This document shows, in pieces, positions 46,229 to 58,476 of a DNA stretch of 64,000 nucleotides (within the stretch, counting starts at the first letter, position 1; each line of letters begins with the position of its first letter). The notes under the pieces were generated by a model. That model was given only the letters and a program-made list of their open reading frames with translations, did not search any database and was not told the DNA's origin. Source of the DNA: Conidiobolus incongruus B7586 (lineage: Eukaryota; Entomophthoromycota; Entomophthoromycetes; Entomophthorales; Conidiobolaceae); NCBI GenBank assembly GCA_000697335.1, contig JNEM01012718.1, forward strand, positions 1-64,000, in the 5' to 3' direction. The position numbers were made by a program, and so were the translations under genes.

Positions 46229-47097
46229 ATTAAACAAATTTATATTTATATTTTTGTATGTATTGATAATATTAATTAAAATAAAAATGAAGTTGAAATA
46301 ATTATTAAATAAAACTATATACAGATGAAATTAAATAAGAGAAGAATAGTATTCAGGTGAAAATAATTGAGAATATTAATAATGAATTTAATGAATATAA
46401 TGAATATTTTTCAATTTTTTTGGTGATAATTAGTGATTTTCCTCCAATTTATAGTTATTGAAGTGATAATTAATTTCAATAAAAATTGCACTGTGAAACA
46501 GAATAGTACTAGACTGTTAATGTGGTTGAGTTTTTATAATGGTCAATATATCTTGGTATTATTAAGTATAGAAGATGGCAAATTTGATTCATTAAATTAA
46601 TTTAAACTATATTCACGATTAGTTCGACAATCTATACCAAGAAGAAACTTATTTTAATTCAAGTCAAATATGATATGATAGTGTATTTTTTTTCTGTGTA
46701 CATTGGCTTTCAATTATATAAAAGTTATAAACAATCTATAATTAATACGACTCAATTTCTATAAGCGTGAATACAGTGTAATGTTAACTCAAATAATCTT
46801 CAAGCTTACCCCTGTATCAAAGATAACGACTTATTCCCATTATAAAATCATTTCATTATTTTTTTTATCCAATTAATTAATTTGGTGATATAACTGATTT
46901 TATTCTTTAAATTTTTCAAATATTTGAAAATTTCTAATTTAGATAAAATTATTTCTTTTCAAGTCAAATATTGATTATTTCTAAATTTGGTAATATTCGA
47001 ACTTTGATAAATTTAAAAATAATTTTGATTGAACAGAATTTTCGAAATGAATTTACTCATAAACTGTTCTCTTCCAATGATTAAGGTCAACAATTAA
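46229..47097. other. AT-rich intergenic DNA
   Basis: About 870 bp with no supportable gene. The end near 46229 should include the promoter of the uncharacterised acidic protein gene. Confidence 0.4.
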
Positions 47098-47224
47098 TCA
47101 CATCTTGTCCAACAGTTTGACCAATGAATCACATAATAACATCGCTTCCTCCACACGTAGTGGATATGTATCTTTCCCAATAAAAGCTGTCAGTTCTAGT
47201 CTCTCTTTGGATATCAAATATTGC
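47098..47224 (-). CDS. orphan terminal exon of an unidentified gene
   Basis: A strong acceptor (TTATTATTGCAG) is followed by 42 codons of good coding character: QYLISKERLELTAFIGKDTY, then PLRVEEAMLLCDSLVKLLDK and a stop. It has an amphipathic helical pattern. Matching upstream exons are not convincing: the 47.24-47.75 kb interval contains only AT-rich readings such as YRSYFAALSNMLMM. This could be the end of a real small gene or a pseudogene relic. No family is recognised. Confidence 0.4.
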
Positions 47225-47758
47225 CTGCAATAATAAAATTTTCAATTATTATATACTATTATATCAATTATTGATACTTAATAAGAAATTATAGTTCTAA
47301 AAAAATGTCTTCAATATATTATTAAAACCTTAAATTTAAAAATTTTATTTTATATTGCCGCATCATTAACATATTACTCAAAGCAGCAAAATAGCTTCTA
47401 TACAAGTTCAATAAATTTAAGATATTATTATTTTTCTATCGAATTATTTGGAAATATACTCTTGAAGACAAAATATGAAAGTGATCCAGAAGATTCAATT
47501 TCAATAAATAGCATAATGAAAATAAACTCGTTAAGTAAAAGCTTGGTTGATTGTAGTATTGTATAAAAAATGTAAAGGAATGATTACTAATATACTTTAA
47601 ACACTTAGTGAAATGAATTAAATTATAGTGACTAGTGTAGACCACTAATTTTTTAATTAAATATAAATTATATTTTTTATTTACTATATATATGATTAAA
47701 AGATGGCAACATAATATCGATATAAGGAAATTTATCAATTACACCCTATTCTATCTTA
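47225..47758. other. intergenic DNA downstream of transketolase
   Basis: Mostly AT-rich. A 100-codon minus-strand ORF (47436-47738) is Phe/Leu/Tyr/Ile-rich as expected by chance, though earlier exons of the orphan exon at 47098-47224 might lie here. Confidence 0.35.
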
Positions 47759-49997
47759 TTAATGAGTACCAGTGGGTTGGTAATCAAAGTTGGGACGACG
47801 GATCAAATTGGGGACAGCAAGGCCGTTGTCTTTGAAGTAAGCAATGACCTTTTGAGCCTTTTCGGCAACCTTTTCGGGAACTAATTCGAATTTGGCATAG
47901 ACTTGCTTGTAGGGACCAGAGGAACCGAAGGTAGTCATACCAAGAGCGCAATGAGCATAACGTTCCCAACCGAAAGTATTGAGAGCTTCAACACTGACAA
48001 CAGGGATGCCAGGAAGGAAAACGGATTCTTTGTATTCGACAGATTGTTCTTCGAAGAGTTGAAAACAAGGGAAGGATACAACACGGACTCCAAGACCTTG
48101 TTCTTCCAAGATCTTACGAGCGTCAGCAGCAATAGCAACTTCAGTACCAGTGGCAGCAATGATAACATCGGGGGTGCTCTTGGAAGATTCGTAAGCAACG
48201 TAAGCACCCTTAAGTGCCTTTTCAATGGAAGAAGAGGGAACCATAGGGACTTCTTGACGAGACAAGGAGATAACAGTGAGCTTGTGACGGTTAGTAATAC
48301 CAGCATAGTAGGCGGCAGCAACTTCATGACCATCAGCAGGACGGAAAGTTAAAGAGTTTGGAGTAGCACGAAGAGTGGCCAAGGTTTCAATAGGTTGATG
48401 AGTAGGACCGTCTTCACCCAAACCAATGGAGTCATGGGTCATAACAGCAATACCTTGGAGGTGAGATAAAGAGGTCAAACGAGTGGCACCCAAGGCATAA
48501 CTGATGAAGTTAAGGAAAGTGGCACCGAAAGGAATGAAACCAGCACCATAGGCAGAAATACCGTTGTTGACGGCAAACATACCGTGTTCACGGACACCAT
48601 AACGGATGTAACGACCAGCATAAGATCCCAAACCAGTAGATTCATGTTGGAATTCTTGGGCAGTCTTCCATTGAGTCAAGTTGGAAGGAGTCAAATCGGC
48701 AGAGCCACCAACGAGTTCAGGTAAAGCGTCGGCGATAGCGTTGAGGACGTAGTTAGAGAACTTACGAGTAGCAGTGGGCTTCTCATCGGCGGGGAAGGGA
48801 GGTAATTTCTTTTCCCATCCTTCAGGAAGTCGGTTGTCAATTCTTCTTTGTAACTCAGCAGCGAGTTCAGGGTACTCTTGCTTGTAGCGAGCGAAGAGTT
48901 GGTTCCATTCTTCGTTCTTTCTTTGACCTTCTTGGATACGAGATTCCCAGAAAGCACGAACGTCTTCTGGAACGGCAAACTTTTCTTCAGGATTGAAGCC
49001 AAACTTAGACTTGACATTGGCAATATCATCGTGTTGAAGAGGAGCACCGTGAGTCTTTTCTAAACCTTGGTCTTTAGAGCCATAACCAATGGTAGTACGG
49101 ACCTTGATGAAAGAGGGCTTATCAGTAACGGATTTGGCAACTTCAATAGCGCGAGATAAGGCTTCATAGTCAGAGTCACCGTTGTCGACAGATTGAGTGT
49201 GGAAACCGTAAGCTTCATAACGCTTAACAACATCTTCAGTGAAGGCTAAGTTGGTTTCACCATCAATTTGGATGTTGTTGTCGTCATAGAGAACAATCAA
49301 TTTGCCTAACTTAAGATGACCAGCAAGAGAGGCAGCTTCACTGGCAACACCTTCTTGATTACAACCATCACCCATAAGGACGTAAGTGTAGTGATCAATA
49401 ACATTGAATCCAGGGCGGTTGAAAGTGGCAGCAAGGTGAGCTTCAGCCATGGCTAAACCGACAGCATTACAGAAACCTATAGAAGAAATTGATTAGCATG
49501 AATCTATATAAAAGAGGGTATATTATTGTACCTTGACCAAGGGGACCAGTGGTGACTTCAACACCATCAGTTAAAAAGTTTTCAGGATGACCAGGGCACC
49601 TAATACATTATACATCAATATTGCAAATTAAGATTAAATTTTTCACTACTTACTTGCTGTCAAGTTGACGGAAGCTCTTGAGATCATCAAGGGTTAAATC
49701 AAAACCAGCTAAGTGGAGAGTGGAGTAGAGTAAAGCACAGGCGTGTCCGTTAGAAAGTACGAAGCGATCACGATTGATCTAAAAATCATGTTAGTTTGAC
49801 TATTTACTGTCCAATCAATGATTTTGTATTACCCAAGAAGAGTTTTTGGAATTGTAGTTCATCTCTTTTCCATATAAAACTTGGGCCATGGGAGCACAAC
49901 CCATAGGAGCACCAGGATGACCAGAGTTGGCAGCTCTGACCATATCAGCAGAGAGTAAACGGATGGTATTAACACATTTGGTTTGTAAATCTGACAT
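47759..49997 (-). CDS. TKL1: transketolase
   Basis: A thiamine-diphosphate enzyme of the non-oxidative pentose phosphate pathway that transfers two-carbon ketol units. Four exons, about 690 residues, close to yeast Tkl1. Exon 1 gives [20 protein letters not shown] (substrate His) and [12 protein letters not shown]. Then come [36 protein letters not shown], the ThDP/Mg block [37 protein letters not shown], and [19 protein letters not shown] with the catalytic Glu nearby. The C-terminal domain ends [19 protein letters not shown]. Codons are strongly biased to C-ending forms compared with nearby genes, as expected for high expression. Start and N-terminus match the family. Confidence 0.95.
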
Positions 49998-52900
49998 GAT
50001 TATTCTTTGGAAGTTACGTAATATTTTTGGAATCAGAGTTGAATTTAGCTATCTGATACGAAATCAATAGCTATTTATATGAGAACAAGAAAGAATCCAC
50101 CTAATAATATATGATGACAGTGATCTTAACTTGATATTACTATGAAATAATTAGCCAATCAGGGGACTGATTTTTTTATGAATATGTAATCAATTTTAAT
50201 TGATTGGATTCTTTATTAGAAATTATTTCCCAATGCTTATTTACTAATTAATCAAGTGTAATTTTTAATTAATTTCCCTATATTGAGTATTTAGTCAACA
50301 GCAACTTGATAACATGCTATTCAAAACCATGTTTCTCAAAGTGGCATTCATTGTCATCATAGCATTACTAAACATTTCAAAAAATATTATTTTAATAGAC
50401 TTATTACAATTATTCGTCAAAATTGCTAAGAGTTTAGGAACTCTGATTTAATATAATATTCCACCAACTATGCCGGAGAATGATTTTATTATAGAGTAAT
50501 TGATGAGTGTAATTAAAATTAATTGATATTTTAGTCGATATAGTGATAAAAAATAACAAATTTTATATTATATACACCAATATCTTTTATTATTAAAGTT
50601 TATTAGATTAATAATACAGTCCGCTTATTTCATAAAAAAATTAATCACGTTGCATACTCATACTTGAAAAATATATCTATTAATTATTTTTATAATATTT
50701 TCTAAATTTATTCTTTAATTAGCATATAAGTGTGATAAGTATTTTACTCCAGTTTGTATTATTTGACTATGTATCGTATTAAATATTGATCATGCTACAT
50801 ATATTTATTAAAAAAATAATATTTGATAATAATAATGATAATATAATATGAGTTTTAATTTTAATTACAATATAATTCAGATATTATTTTAATAAAATAG
50901 TAAACGAAATTTAATTTATGGATAAAATAAATTAAGTGATTTATTTTAAATAAAAACTACTATTCAAAAATAACGAATAATAAGGTAAATTATACCGATC
51001 AAATATTAACAGATAAACTTTTGGAGTTAAATATATTAATCATAAATACTTATATAGTAATTTTGAAGAATTTGTCAATTAAAAATCAAACAATATCTCT
51101 ATAATTTTTATCATATGATACATCGAAAATTAGTTATCAAATGATATTGTATATAATGTGGCTTGTATAAGTTATCATTGAAATTCTTTTTATCTTCAAA
51201 AATCTTCTATAATTCAAATTTAACATTATTTTAATATTAATTTTTCAACAATTATATATATAAATTTTATCAATTGATGAATATAATTTTTTTAAAGAAT
51301 AATTATATAAAATATTATAAAGTAATGATCTTTATTTTGAATAGTACATGCTTAATATTTCAAAGTTATCACTATTAAATATAAACTATCGTTGATTTTT
51401 AAGGAATATAGCTAAATTAATATGTAATCAGAATCTAGTTCCATTATTAGTGATTTATTTTGACATGATATTAAAATCTTTACTTATTTGATACTGTTTT
51501 ATAAAAACCAAATATAAAAATTTTAAGTATTCAGTTATAAAATTTTTGTAATACTTTTAGTCTAATGAAATTACTCACTAGTCCTGATGAAAATATACTT
51601 TAATATTTTTTTTATTAATACAGATTATCTCAGTTTTAATTTTTTTTAGATTTTAAAATTAAACAAAAAAGATATTATTTGTCTATACTTTAAAAATATT
51701 ATTTAGAGCATTATAATAACTGGTATTCAAAATTAAATAATAACTATAATTTGATTGTTTAATCATATTAATTCTATATTAAATTTAATTTGAATAACAC
51801 ATTTTTAAAAAGTCATATTCATCCCAGATACTCCTAAACCTCTTGATTTCGGAGCTACAAAAAATTACTATTTTATTACTAACTGTATATTAATTTCCTT
51901 TGCTATTGAGAATATGTACTCCTTATAAATACAAATCACACTATTTGATACACTAAATAAGTCATTATTCTAATTATTTTTTTCAATAAATCTGAATATA
52001 TTTATTAATCAATGGCTGTACTTTATCAAGATTTATATATTCTCATTCCATTTTGAGTATTCGATATTTTGATGATTTTGTTAGATTATGATATTTGACA
52101 TTATAAATCATAATTATATATATCGCTCTAACTTTAGATATAACCAGATACTAGATCATTGTTAATACAACTAAATTTCAAAAATTTAAAATACATTAAA
52201 AATTAAAAATTAATATGTACATAAATTAATTTATAATTAATTTTATTTATTATTAAAAAATTATATATATATATTTTTACTATTATATTAAACTTTATTT
52301 TATCAATATTAAATTATACAAAGAAAGTATATTAATTATTTGGATTATTTAGACCAATGAATATAAATGAAAATTTATAGTTTATTATATTTCTGCAGTA
52401 TTTGTCTTATCTCTAGTTAATTATAATCAAAGACCACTATTGCGGATAGTTGCTTGATATTGATAATTTCTCTTACTTATTATTCTATAAGCTAGAAAAT
52501 ATGATAAAGGATTTTTAATATCAAAATATATTTGAATTAAAATAAATTAGTAAAATCAAAGATTAATTTAAAGTATAATAATACAGAGTATTACTTAATC
52601 CTTTTCAAAATTAATTGTCATATTTTCCCTTAATATTATTCAAATAATATATTATATAAATAATGTAATTGTAATATTTCATAATTATCTTTCTATTTGA
52701 TATTTTCAAAATTATTGAACCATATTTACATTGTTCAGAAAATAAAATATTAATATATATTAATAATTATTTTTTGTCTGATTAAACTCTTTACATTATA
52801 ATTATTTATTATTAAAAACTATATCATTTAAATTATTTTGTTTTTTGAATAAATATTATTTTAATATTAAACATTGTCAAATATATATTGTATTTGATTA

Positions 52901-55900
52901 AATTGAAATTTTCTGTGTATCCAGTATATAATAAATTATAATTAAAAGTAAATTTTAATAAATATAATAATTAATTATATTAAAAATTTTATTTAATTAT
53001 AATTTAGAGTATATATATATATTTATATTTAATAATCTATCCCAATATTTTAAAATATAAATTTATATAGTTAATATTTAGATATAATATCTTTATATAA
53101 AATAAAAATATTATTAATTAATATTACTCTAATATTATGAATATTATAATATAATTTGATAAAATGTTATATATATATATTTGTTTTCGATATAATAATC
53201 TTATTTTTTGGATTATAGAATATTTTAATAGCTATATCAAATTTTTTGATATTGTTAAACTATTTATAATATTTCAAGGCTATGTTATTTAAGCTTTTAT
53301 ACGTTGATACACTGAATTTAACTCAAAATAGTAATAGATATAAAAAGATATTGAATTTCTGGATCAAACCTATATTGAGGCGGTATTAGATAACATATAA
53401 TTTTGTGCAGATATGAATTTATATATTCAATGACTGTATTTTATTACTGTACTATTGACAAAAGTGTATATTTTTATAAAATCACTTTAGTTTATCTTTT
53501 GTTATTTTATCTTTATTATATTCAATGTTTTGTTCTATTAATATTTTATCAATTATTTTTGAAAAAACAATTCAGCTTATTGAATTGAAATTGTTATACA
53601 TTATAAAAAATTCTAATTTCCATTTTCATTATGAACTAATATATTGATTGGTTAATTTTTATAATAATATTTGTGTCATGAAGATATAGAAAATTATAGT
53701 TTATTTCAGCTGTAGGGATCTTTTTTCAAATTCTTTTGAAAAAATGAGATTAATAGTAAATAGCTAATTTCAATTATTTATAATTTTAAATTTAATTTTA
53801 ATTTTAATTTTATATTATATAAAGCATTTAAATATTAATTTATCTTATATTTAAATCATTAAATTTTTATTAATGACTTTTTGTTCAACCTGACTTATAA
53901 CTTCTAAACTAGTATGATTAAATTTAAATTTTAAATATATTTTATAAAATTATTGATTTTTTTTTCTTATTATTGATGATATAGAGTTAAGACTTTAAAT
54001 AATAATATATTGAAAATATGTGTAATATCTTTATATATCAGAATCTTTTAAGTTATATAAATCTGAAAACAATATATCAAAATATTTTTATTTAGCTTAC
54101 AAAACTTATAATATAATAAATTCTAAAATACAGTATTCAATGAATCTCAATTTTGAATTATTCTAAATTAAATAAAAATATATATAATACAAAATGAGAT
54201 TTAAATTTTATTATATATTTATCCAAGTAATCTCTAAGATATATTAATTGTCATATCAATAAATCCATTAATTATAATCTCAAATTGATTTGATATATTA
54301 ATTTTGAAATGATACTTAGTTTAATATACTATTCCTATATCTCTAAATTGAATCTCTTAAGCTAACTTAGGCAGACTCAATTATTGGTTGTTGATTAATG
54401 TTTGTTTAACCTATAAAATTCAAAATAGTACATATATATTTTTAAAAAACATTATTCATTTGTATTTCCTTTAATTAATTTTAATAGTATAAACCAGTAT
54501 ATATTTTATTTGTTAAAATTTGAGAAATATTTGAATTATTTGAACTGTATAACTTGGATTTAAATAAAATTTAACTATTATATTTGATATTCTTTAATAT
54601 TTTAGGGATTTTAATAATTGTGTATTATTTGGTGATTTTAATTAATTCAATTACTAAAAATATCTATAATTTTTAAATAAAATACTAATAAATTTTATAT
54701 TCAACAAAAAATAATATTTACATAGTAATAATTGTGTTTGAGAGTTCATTATTCATTGAATCCTGATTTTAGCGAAATTTTTGCACTTAAATTTGTAATT
54801 TAATACAATTATCAATTAGTAATAGTCAATTATTGCATCCCTAAATATTTATTGAATGTGTATTTATTAATGATCTTTTGACATCATAAATATTTCAATT
54901 CAATATATCGCCATTAAGAATTTACTTTTTAATAAACAAATAAATAGATGAACAAAGCCTCTAGTATTGTGTTTATTCAAATTGTATTTTTTATTATTTA
55001 AGGTAATGAAAATGCTGAAGTAGTATATATTATTAACTAAATATATATCTGAATCAATTACAAAATTGCATCGTTCTCATATAAACTAATATAAATATTG
55101 ATATTATATTTATGTTAGATTATATTCATTTCTACAAGATATATCTATAATTATTTTTAAACTAAATGTTTATAAGATTAAACATATTAAATTATCAATA
55201 ATATTATAACTTACTAATCTTAATAATATATTACAATGAGTAAAAATATTTATTTGTGTAATATAATATCAATATATCATTGAATTCTAAACCATCAAAT
55301 ATAAAAATTCGAACGTTGATTTTAAATGATTAGAATATAATATAATAATAATATAAATTTACTTTTAAATTATCTATAAATTTGTAAGTTTTAAACAAGA
55401 CTTTCAATAGAGATATCGTGATCAATTAAGATTATTCGAAAAGTATTCATTATAATTTCTAAATATTCAATATAAAATATTATTTTATTACATCATTTTT
55501 TGAGAACAAAATAATAAGACAATCTGGAAAAATTATAAATCTATCTTCGATTAATCTTAAAAAATAAATAATTATTCCATATTTAAATTTTAATATTTAA
55601 AAAAAGCTGAAATTTAGTTTTTAGACTTTTTTAAACGTCAAGGCCCAAATATTTCAAAATTTAATATAAATAATAATTAATGAAAAATATCTATATAATA
55701 GAATGGAAATTAATATAGCCAAAATGGTTAAATAAAAAAGTATGTATAAATAATTTTCAAATATTATTTGCATTTATATTTTTTCAAATAAAAAAAGGTT
55801 TAGATGATAAACTAGATGAATAAAATAATTTCTAGTTTAATTAAAACGTTTATCTATTAAATAAATTAGTTGCTTTTTATCTTTAAATTTTTTTTAATTT

Positions 55901-56169
55901 TGATTAGAGATGGTTATTGATAAATTAAATTATTCATTTTTTCTTGAAGTGATTGTGCTCTTTTTATCAATGATTATTAAGTTTAGGAGTGATACCACTA
56001 TGCTTTAATATATAAAATATGAAATTTTCTAACCAATTGATAATTATACCATAAATAGTATTATTCTAAGTGTTTGCGATAATAATATTATATTATCTTT
56101 AATTTATCTATTAAGAAAACCAAATCAGATATAGTTGAATCAAAGTACAGATAATCAATAGTAAATTAA
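49998..56169. other. 6.2-kb gene desert, extremely AT-rich
   Basis: No ORF with coding character, RNA gene or recognisable transposon was found on either strand. The largest ORF, 61 codons at 53403-53588, is Phe/Tyr/Leu-rich noise. The first 200 bp presumably contain the transketolase promoter. Short TA runs occur (for example near 52263 and 53010). Old transposon DNA beyond recognition is the simplest explanation. Confidence 0.5.
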
Positions 56170-56278
56170 TTATTCATCACTATTCATATTTAAGCCACCA
56201 ATCATTTGTAAGATAGTTTGTAATTCAAATAACCATTGTTTCTTGGGTTCTACAAAGTTAAGGTATACAGTATTTGGA
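56170..56278 (-). CDS. orphan terminal exon, possibly end of a PH-like domain
   Basis: After an acceptor-like TGTGATAG, 35 codons read SPNTVYLNFVEPKKQWLFEL then QTILQMIGGLNMNSDE and stop. The pattern of a beta strand, Lys/Gln, Trp and an amphipathic helix resembles the C-terminal end of a pleckstrin-homology domain. The open frame extends 13 codons further upstream without an intron, and no earlier exon is evident. It may be the tail of a small gene or a relic. Confidence 0.35.
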
Positions 56279-56988
56279 CTATCACAAAGTGCAAGTGTTA
56301 GTAAAAATAAAAAATAATGATTTCAGTTCTGGTTTATTTTTATCTACTAGAAAAATGTGGGAATCTTGTGATATTCACTGTGGATTTTAATTAAATAGTT
56401 TGTATTGACTTATAGGGGCAATATTAATGATCTCCCCGAAATTATTAAATTATCAAACTATTTAACTCTATAAAATTAATATAGAATATAATGATTATCA
56501 TGGAACATACAACATTGAACCGAATAAGAATCGTGTGTGACATAGAGCTGTTTGCTGTTTGTTCAGTAGAATAACATTTTATTATATTAATTATTAAAAA
56601 GATATATAGTAAAAGTGTTGATATGTGGTATGATAGTACCTATATCCTCACTTTTTATATCAGATTAATATCCTAAACGATTTAGACAAATTTATTCTAG
56701 TCTTATCTTAATATCATTGAATTAAAGGAAAGAGATTGAAAATTAATTAATATTATAAAGTTTACCCCAATTTAGAAATATTCAATCGCACTATACTGTG
56801 TAAAATCAGAATCACTTTTCAACCAAATTAACACACACAATTTGTGTATCAAATTAATATTCTCAAAGTTCTAATAGTAGAGAAAATACCCACTTTGATT
56901 TGGAATTAATAGCATCTGACTAGCTTTGATTATAAAAGTATAAATTAAATTTTGTCTCATTGGAGAAATTACTTTTTACATAAATATC
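56279..56988. other. 5' flank of the hexokinase gene
   Basis: About 710 bp, with no gene. The last 200 bp are slightly less AT-rich and should contain the hexokinase promoter; no individual element is identified. Confidence 0.4.
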
Positions 56989-58476
56989 ATGTCTACCCCA
57001 AGTAAAGTAAGATCAACTCCTAGTCGCTCTAACAGTATGACTCAATTACAAGTAGTCCATCCTACTCACTCTTCTCCACAGGACGACAGTGAAATTCCTA
57101 TCCCCAAAGATATTGAACAATCTTTGAACTCCAAAATCAATGAAATTGTAGAACAGTTCACGCTATCCAAAGAACAGCTTAAAGGTATTCAAGATGCTTT
57201 TATCATCGAAATGAACAAAGGCTTAGATAAGGACGGCCAAGACCTCCCCATGATTCCTACCTTCGTCACTGGCAGACCCACTGGTGAGGAAGTCGGTTCC
57301 TACTTTGCTATTGACTTGGGTGGTTCTCATCTCAGAGTCTGCTTAGTTCATCTCAAAGGTCCTGATCACGACACCGAAGTTATCCAGAGAAAGTTTGTTG
57401 TTCCCGAAGAAATCAAAGCTGCTGAAGCTACTCACTTATTCGACTTTATTGCTGAACATGTCGAATCCTTTTTAGTCTCTACCTCCGTTACAGCTCCTAA
57501 GGGTCAATCCATTCCCCTTGGTTTCACTTTCTCCTTCCCTGTCAATCAAACTGCCATCAACCGTGGTAGACTTATGTTCTGGAACAAGGGCTTCACTTGC
57601 CCTGGTGCCGTTGGTAAGGATGTTGTTCAACTTTTACAAGATGCTTTAGATCGCAAGCAAATCAACGTCACTGTTTCTGCTATTGTCAACGACACTGTTG
57701 GAACTTTACTTTCTTCTGCTTACAAATATCCCAACACCCTCGCTGGTGTCATTTTAGGTACTGGTACCAATGCTGCCTACTACGAAAAACTCAATAACCT
57801 CACCAAATGGCGTGGTGACACTTCCATCAGCGAAGAAATGATCTTGAACATGGAATGGGGTAACTTTGACACTGAAAAGAAGTACCTCCCCTGTACTTCC
57901 TTCGACAATCACTTGGACAGAGAAACTCAAAACCCTTACCAGATGGTTTTTGAAAAGATGATCAGCGGCAGATACTTGGGTGAAATTGTCAGAATTGTCT
58001 TGATCCATTTGATTGATCACAGAATTTTATTTAACGGTAAGAGTACATCAATTCTCAATACTCCCTACAGCTTTGCCAGTAGCTACTTGAGTGACATCCA
58101 TGGTGATGAATCAGACTCTCTCACCAAGACCAAGCACATTCTCGAAGACCTCATTGGTTTCCCTGCTAAATCCACAACCCTTTTCGAAAGAAGAGCTGTC
58201 CAAAAGATCTGTAAAGCTGTTGGTATCCGCTCTGCCAGATTAAGCTCTGCTGCTTTAGCCAGTTTATGCTCTAAGAGATTAGACTTAGTAGCTGAAGGTG
58301 TTACTATTGGTGTAGATGGCAGTTTATTCGAACACTACCCCAACTATCCCCAATACATGAAGGAAGCTTTGACTGAATTATTAGGTGAAACTCATGCCAG
58401 AGGCATTGAATTAGTACATGCTACTGATGGATCAGGCATTGGTGCTGCTATGACAGCTATGATTGCTTCCCAATAG
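56989..58476 (+). CDS. hexokinase/glucokinase family protein
   Basis: A sugar kinase of 495 residues with no intron, unlike most neighbours, and with C-rich, apparently optimised codons. After a Ser-rich tail (residues 1-40) come SYFAIDLGGSHLRVCLVHL (phosphate loop 1), GFTFSFPVNQTAINRG (sugar-binding Ser), MFWNKGFTCPGAVGKDVV, SAIVNDTVGTLLSSAY (Asn and catalytic Asp), GVILGTGTNAAYYEK, EMILNMEWGNFDTEKKYLP, QMVFEKMISGRYLGEIVRI and VDGSLFEHYP with ATDGSGIGAAMTAMI (nucleotide site). The catalytic Asp and most sugar ligands are present, but the usual Thr of WTKGF is Asn and DLGGTN is DLGGSH. It could be an active hexokinase or a regulatory paralogue. Confidence 0.93.
   Translation: MSTPSKVRSTPSRSNSMTQLQVVHPTHSSPQDDSEIPIPKDIEQSLNSKINEIVEQFTLSKEQLKGIQDAFIIEMNKGLDKDGQDLPMIPTFVTGRPTGEEVGSYFAIDLGGSHLRVCLVHLKGPDHDTEVIQRKFVVPEEIKAAEATHLFDFIAEHVESFLVSTSVTAPKGQSIPLGFTFSFPVNQTAINRGRLMFWNKGFTCPGAVGKDVVQLLQDALDRKQINVTVSAIVNDTVGTLLSSAYKYPNTLAGVILGTGTNAAYYEKLNNLTKWRGDTSISEEMILNMEWGNFDTEKKYLPCTSFDNHLDRETQNPYQMVFEKMISGRYLGEIVRIVLIHLIDHRILFNGKSTSILNTPYSFASSYLSDIHGDESDSLTKTKHILEDLIGFPAKSTTLFERRAVQKICKAVGIRSARLSSAALASLCSKRLDLVAEGVTIGVDGSLFEHYPNYPQYMKEALTELLGETHARGIELVHATDGSGIGAAMTAMIASQ

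Noticed and set aside
47903-48352. 149-codon plus-strand ORF
   Set aside because: Antisense shadow of transketolase, whose codon bias keeps stops rare on the other strand.
53403-53588. 61-codon hydrophobic ORF in the gene desert
   Set aside because: Phe/Tyr/Leu-rich as expected from T-rich DNA; no start context or homology.
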